Below are positions 5,878 to 8,665 of a DNA stretch of 8,665 nucleotides, in pieces. The position numbers and the translations under genes are program-made. The DNA lies in NCBI GenBank assembly GCA_041485845.1, contig JBGPKH010000373.1, positions 1-8,665 on the forward strand. The letters are read 5' to 3'. The stretch is from OMOG01 sp041485845. Its GTDB lineage: Bacteria; Acidobacteriota; Terriglobia; Bryobacterales; Bryobacteraceae. The notes beneath the pieces were generated by a model, which saw only the letters and a list, made by a program, of their open reading frames with translations, ran no database searches and was not told the DNA's origin. How positions within the stretch are numbered: position 1 is the first letter of the stretch; each line of letters starts with the position of its first letter.

Positions 5878-7218
5878 CTATTTCTCGGGGCTCACCAGGG
5901 CCTGGTAGACCGATTCGTGGGAGATGGTGTCCATGTCGGGGCTGTTGGCGTCGATGATGCGCTGGACCATGCCGACGAAGACGAGGTCGCTTGACGGATC
6001 GATCCAAAACCAGGTACCGGCGGCGCCGCCCCACGTGAAAGTGCCTTGGCCTACGGTGTGGCTGATGAAGCCGGGGTCGGTGTAGACGCCGAAGTCGAAG
6101 CCAAAGCCGAAGCCGGGGCTGATGTGGAAGAAGCCGATGCCGTACTCGCGGCTGTTGAGGATCGCGGGGGATAAGCGGTTGGTGCGCATGAGGGCCATGG
6201 ACGAGGGCGCGAGGATGCGGGCGCCCTCCAGCTCGCCGCCGTTGAGCAGCATCTGGGAAAAACGCAGATAGTCGCGAGTGGTGGAGGTGAGGCCGCCGCC
6301 GCCCGACGGCATCCCCGGCTCTTTCGCGTAGTCGAGCGCGAGGTTGCCCCCGCCGGAGATGGCCAGCTCGCCCTTGGCATTCATCGCATACAGTGGAGCG
6401 AAGCGGCTGCGCTTGTCCTCGGATACGTGGAAAGATGTGTCCTTCATGGTGAGCGGCTGGAAGATATTTTCACGCATGAATTCGCCGAGGGTCTTGCCGG
6501 AGAGCTTTTCGACGATGTAGCCCTGGATATCCACCGAAACGCTGTACACCCATTTCGTTCCCGGCTGGTAGAGCAGCGGAATTTTGGCGAGCTTGTCGAT
6601 CATTTGCTGCAAATTGGCGGAGCCCAGGACGTTGGCGTCGCGATACATCTTGTCCACGCCCGTGGCGCCGAAAATTCCGTAGGTGAATCCGGCGTTGTGG
6701 CTCATCAGCTCGGCCATGGTGGGGGCGTGGGCCGGGTCTTCGAGAGTGGGTTGGCCATTCGCGTCCATGCCCTTGATGACCTTCAGGTGGGCGAATTCGG
6801 GAATGTACTTCGCGATGCGATCCTGCGGACTCCATTTTCCCCGCTCGTAAAGGATCATCATGGCCACGCCGGTGACGGGCTTGGTCATCGAGTAGATACG
6901 GAAGATGGTCTCCTTGTCCATCGCGGCGCCGGCGGCGAGGTCTTTCTTGCCGTAGGTCTGGAAGTCGACGATCTTGCCGTGGCGCGCCAAAACGGTGACC
7001 ATGCCGGGGAGTTGCTTTTCGTCCACCCTCTTCTGCAAGACGGCGTGCAGGCGCTCGAGGCGCTGGGACGAGAAGCCTGCCGTTTCGGGCTTCACCTCCG
7101 CGAGATCGCGCGGCTTCCCGGGGGCCGTTTTGGCGGCCGGCGGCTGGGTTTGGCACGGGGCGTTATTCGCGAGAAGGATTGCGGCGAGAAGGGGGAGTGT
7201 GAAGAACGGGTTTTTCAT
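5878..7218 (-). CDS. Secreted serine hydrolase, class C beta-lactamase/esterase fold
   Basis: Predicted periplasmic or exported serine hydrolase of 446 residues (Pfam Beta-lactamase family; class C enzymes, EstB-like esterases and DD-peptidases share the fold). A signal peptide occupies about residues 1-22. The nucleophile motif is Ser110-Met-Thr-Lys113 in IYSMTKP. The second motif begins at Tyr225 (KWVYSVSVD), where the usual YxN asparagine is replaced. The KTG position appears as HTVGQG (His387) followed by Trp396-Gly-Gly, a pattern seen in esterase-like members rather than true AmpC. Antibiotic resistance is therefore not implied, and esterase or peptidase action is more likely. ATG 7218 has only a weak AAGGG upstream. 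The gene is alone on its strand and lies between two copies of the AGGA-loop repeat. Confidence 0.92.
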   Translation of the reverse strand: MKNPFFTLPLLAAILLANNAPCQTQPPAAKTAPGKPRDLAEVKPETAGFSSQRLERLHAVLQKRVDEKQLPGMVTVLARHGKIVDFQTYGKKDLAAGAAMDKETIFRIYSMTKPVTGVAMMILYERGKWSPQDRIAKYIPEFAHLKVIKGMDANGQPTLEDPAHAPTMAELMSHNAGFTYGIFGATGVDKMYRDANVLGSANLQQMIDKLAKIPLLYQPGTKWVYSVSVDIQGYIVEKLSGKTLGEFMRENIFQPLTMKDTSFHVSEDKRSRFAPLYAMNAKGELAISGGGNLALDYAKEPGMPSGGGGLTSTTRDYLRFSQMLLNGGELEGARILAPSSMALMRTNRLSPAILNSREYGIGFFHISPGFGFGFDFGVYTDPGFISHTVGQGTFTWGGAAGTWFWIDPSSDLVFVGMVQRIIDANSPDMDTISHESVYQALVSPEK

Positions 7219-7244
7219 CGGTATATCTGCCCTTGCGTTGAACC

Positions 7245-7253
7245 AGTTTATCA
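7245..7253 (-). promoter_or_regulatory. Possible extended -10 promoter for the serine hydrolase
   Basis: The minus strand reads TGATAAACT: an extended -10 TG, one base, then TAAACT (7250-7245). It ends 26 bases before the ATG at 7218. There is no convincing -35, which is tolerated by extended -10 promoters. Confidence 0.35.
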
Positions 7254-7266
7254 GATGGCGACAGCG

Positions 7267-7288
7267 GGACCGGCCAGGAGGCCTGTCC
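7267..7288. repeat. AGGA-loop hairpin repeat, copy 2
   Basis: Arms GGACCGGCC (7267-7275) and GGCCTGTCC (7280-7288) pair over nine positions with one C/T mismatch around the loop AGGA. Bases 7272-7288 are identical to 5848-5864. It lies in the divergent promoter region between the serine hydrolase and the first DUF6644-like gene. Confidence 0.65.
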
Positions 7289-7302
7289 TACCTGTCGCAA
7301 AA

Positions 7303-7313
7303 CGCGGTAAACT
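7303..7313 (+). promoter_or_regulatory. Putative -10 box close to the first DUF6644-like gene
   Basis: CGCGGTAAACT places TAAACT (7308-7313) ten bases before the ATG at 7324, with no Shine-Dalgarno between. The nine bases CGCGGTAAA are the same as those before the DUF1844 gene. A short-leader or leaderless transcript is suggested. Confidence 0.35.
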
Positions 7314-7323
7314 TTGACTCACC

Positions 7324-7791
7324 ATGTCTGCTTTGTCTTTTTTTGAATGGCTGACCACCAGTCCCTGGGCGAATGCGATGAACGGTCCGGAATGGGCTTT
7401 TCCGGTGGTCCAGAGCCTCCATTTCATGGGATTCGCTTTATCGATCGGAACCATCGCTATTGTGGACCTCCGTCTGCTTGGATGGGGAATGCGCCGCCAG
7501 ACGGCTGCGGAGCTCGCGGCGGATCTTGAACGGTGGACACTATTGGGCTTCGCGGTGATGTTGATCACGGGGCCGCTCATGTTCTCGGCGGATGCCGTGA
7601 GATACCACTACAACCCGTCGTTTCAATTCAAGATGACTTGCCTGATGGTGGCTTTGCTTTTCCATTACACCATCCATCGCAGAGCGACGAGGTCCGAGGT
7701 CTCGCCGATTGCGGCCAAGCTGGCGGGCGGCGTGTCTCTGGCGCTGTGGACCGCGGTGGTGGCGGGCGGACGAATGATCGCGTTCGTTTAG
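7324..7791 (+). CDS. DUF6644-like four-helix membrane protein (first of pair)
   Basis: Integral membrane protein of 155 residues and unknown function. About four hydrophobic segments are visible (roughly 26-46, 72-88, 100-116, 132-150). Notable residues are EW (8-9), Pro27, His33 in the first helix, DLRLLGW (48-54), FKM (102-104), His114 and His118 in the third helix, and the C-terminal GGRMIAF. Histidines in helices could bind heme or metal, but this is inference. It aligns without gaps to the next gene over residues 1-104, with 32 identities by my count, so the pair arose by duplication. The gap to the next start is 16 bases. No Shine-Dalgarno precedes the ATG. The family name is from pattern memory, with moderate certainty. 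Confidence 0.8.
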   Translation: MSALSFFEWLTTSPWANAMNGPEWAFPVVQSLHFMGFALSIGTIAIVDLRLLGWGMRRQTAAELAADLERWTLLGFAVMLITGPLMFSADAVRYHYNPSFQFKMTCLMVALLFHYTIHRRATRSEVSPIAAKLAGGVSLALWTAVVAGGRMIAFV

Positions 7792-7797
7792 AAGGAT

Positions 7798-7802
7798 GGG
7801 AG
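7798..7802 (+). promoter_or_regulatory. Ribosome-binding site deciding the second DUF6644-like start
   Basis: GGGAG ends five bases before ATG 7808. The earlier in-frame ATG at 7796 has GAAGG directly touching it, too close to work. Paralogue alignment also supports 7808. Confidence 0.6.
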
Positions 7803-7807
7803 CCTTT

Positions 7808-8293
7808 ATGTCTATCGTTTCGACGCTCGAGTGGATCGAGAGCACAGATCTCAGCACCACGATCCGAGAGGGAGCTCTGCCCTATCCGATTATTGGCGGG
7901 ATTCATCTCCTGGGGATCGCACTTTTTGGCGGAATGCTGCTGGCAACCGATCTGCGCTTGCTAGGGTGGGCGATGCAGCGAAGGCGTGTGTCGGACCTGG
8001 TGGAGCAGTTCCGCCCGTGGAAGCAGCTCGGGTTTGTGCTGGTGGTGGCCAGCGGTTTGCTGCTGGCTTGGGCGGAACCGCAAAAGCTGTATCGAAGCCC
8101 CGCGTTTTGGGTCAAGATGGCGCTCTTCGCGCTCGTGGGCGTGCATGCGCTGGTCTTTCGCGCGGGAGTTTACGAGAATCCGGCCAGGCTCGACGCCGCG
8201 GTGACCGGGCAGGCGAAGCTGGCCGCCGCGATCTCGCTGTTGTTGTGGGCCGGGTTGATTGTGTCAGGAAGGCTGATCGCGTTCGATTCATAG
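7808..8293 (+). CDS. DUF6644-like four-helix membrane protein (second of pair)
   Basis: Integral membrane protein of 161 residues, paralogue of the gene just upstream. Starting at ATG 7808, EW (8-9), Pro27, His33, DLRLLGW (48-54) and VKM (102-104) fall at the same residue numbers as in the first copy; starting at 7796 would add four residues to this one only. His113 in the third helix is shifted by one residue relative to His114. The C-terminal SGRLIAF matches GGRMIAF. The two products may form a heterodimer in the membrane. Function is unknown; transport or heme-based electron transfer are guesses. Translation is probably from the same transcript as the first copy. Confidence 0.8.
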   Translation: MSIVSTLEWIESTDLSTTIREGALPYPIIGGIHLLGIALFGGMLLATDLRLLGWAMQRRRVSDLVEQFRPWKQLGFVLVVASGLLLAWAEPQKLYRSPAFWVKMALFALVGVHALVFRAGVYENPARLDAAVTGQAKLAAAISLLLWAGLIVSGRLIAFDS

Positions 8294-8299
8294 CGGCAC

Positions 8300-8326
8300 T
8301 TGACTCCGCGCCATGAGTCTGATAAC
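8300..8326 (+). promoter_or_regulatory. Weak candidate promoter for the last gene
   Basis: TTGACT (8300-8305) and GATAAC (8321-8326) are 15 bases apart, about 40 bases before the ATG at 8367. The -35 is good, the -10 is 4/6 and the spacing is short. The gene might instead be read through from the DUF6644-like pair. Confidence 0.25.
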
Positions 8327-8366
8327 ACTCAGGGGATCGGCACAGAGAGTGGGGAGAAAAGATTAG

Positions 8367-8665
8367 ATGCTGTTTCGGGGATGTGTGGTTGCAACGAGCG
8401 TCATGGTGGCGGGCCTCTTCGGCCAGCCGGCGGGCAGGATCCCGCGATTGCCGGATGGAAAGCCGAACTTGAGCGGCATCTGGCAGGCCATGAACACCGC
8501 GAATTGGGATTTGCAGGATCATGCCTCGCGGCCGGGCACGGTGATCGCGCTGGGGGCGATCGGCGCCGAACCCGGCGGTCCGGGAGTGGTGGAAGGCGGC
8601 GAAATTCCTTATCTGCCGGCCGCCAAGGAAAAGAAGAAAGCCAACTTCGAGCACCGCCTGACGGC
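8367..8665 (+). CDS. Secreted protein of unknown function, 3' end beyond window
   Basis: The first 99 codons are present and the frame is open to the window edge. The N-terminus looks like a signal peptide (a hydrophobic VVATSVMVAGLFG core, likely cut near residue 20-22), followed by RIPRLPDGKPNLSGIWQ (24-40). This 'RLPDGKPNLSGIW' opening is common to many exported proteins of Solibacter-like acidobacteria whose function is not established. No catalytic motif is visible in this part. GGGGAG (8351-8356) lies ten bases before the ATG and supports this start. A 73-base gap separates it from the DUF6644-like pair. Confidence 0.8.
   Translation, partial: MLFRGCVVATSVMVAGLFGQPAGRIPRLPDGKPNLSGIWQAMNTANWDLQDHASRPGTVIALGAIGAEPGGPGVVEGGEIPYLPAAKEKKKANFEHRLT

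Noticed and set aside
5878..7218. Antibiotic-resistance beta-lactamase
   Set aside because: The YxN and KTG motifs are not in the class C form, and family-VIII-esterase-like motifs are seen instead.
6427..7317. Plus-strand open frame (296 codons) opposite the serine hydrolase
   Set aside because: Antisense shadow. The minus-strand gene has a signal peptide, SMTK motif and a family-like length.
7796..7807. Upstream ATG for the second DUF6644-like gene
   Set aside because: GAAGG touches the ATG with no spacing, and the paralogue alignment begins at ATG 7808.

Overview
The window is GC-rich bacterial chromosome. The gene families point to an acidobacterium of the Solibacter/Bryobacter type. 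Three things suggest this: a tandem pair of DUF6644-like membrane proteins, a secreted protein beginning with the 'RLPDGKPNLSGIWQ' signature typical of that group, and many short hairpin repeats between genes. This assignment rests on family recognition, not on a search. Pal indicates a diderm cell envelope. No tRNA, rRNA, CRISPR array, insertion sequence or phage gene was seen.

Layout. Bases 1-79 hold two back-to-back perfect hairpins with the same loop. A minus-strand gene for the outer-membrane lipoprotein Pal (80-682) is divergent from a plus-strand two-component pair, a NarL-type membrane histidine kinase (793-2193) and its response regulator (2168-2815), whose genes overlap. After a repeat-bearing gap comes a tight four-gene plus-strand operon (2894-5639): a DUF1844 protein, a PhnP-like metallo-beta-lactamase-fold phosphodiesterase, the bifunctional FMN/FAD synthase RibF, and a TerC/YjbE-type membrane protein that is probably a manganese exporter. 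Junctions are 0 nt, a 4-nt overlap and a 16-nt overlap, so co-translation is likely. A 238-bp gap with hairpins and a non-genic open frame follows. Next is a minus-strand secreted serine hydrolase of the class C beta-lactamase/esterase fold (5878-7218), bracketed by two same-orientation copies of a hairpin repeat. Then come two tandem DUF6644-like four-helix membrane proteins (7324-7791, 7808-8293) and the start of a secreted protein of unknown function that runs off the window (8367-8665).

How the parts may work together. Pal anchors the outer membrane to peptidoglycan. The divergent kinase/regulator pair senses an unknown periplasmic signal. The four-gene operon joins flavin-cofactor synthesis to a metal-dependent cyclic-phosphodiesterase-like enzyme and a probable metal exporter. 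The DUF6644 pair looks like an integral-membrane heterodimer of unknown function. No clear defence system, biosynthetic cluster or mobile island is visible. The least explained material is the intergenic hairpin-repeat families and the conserved promoter-like box close to two SD-less start codons.
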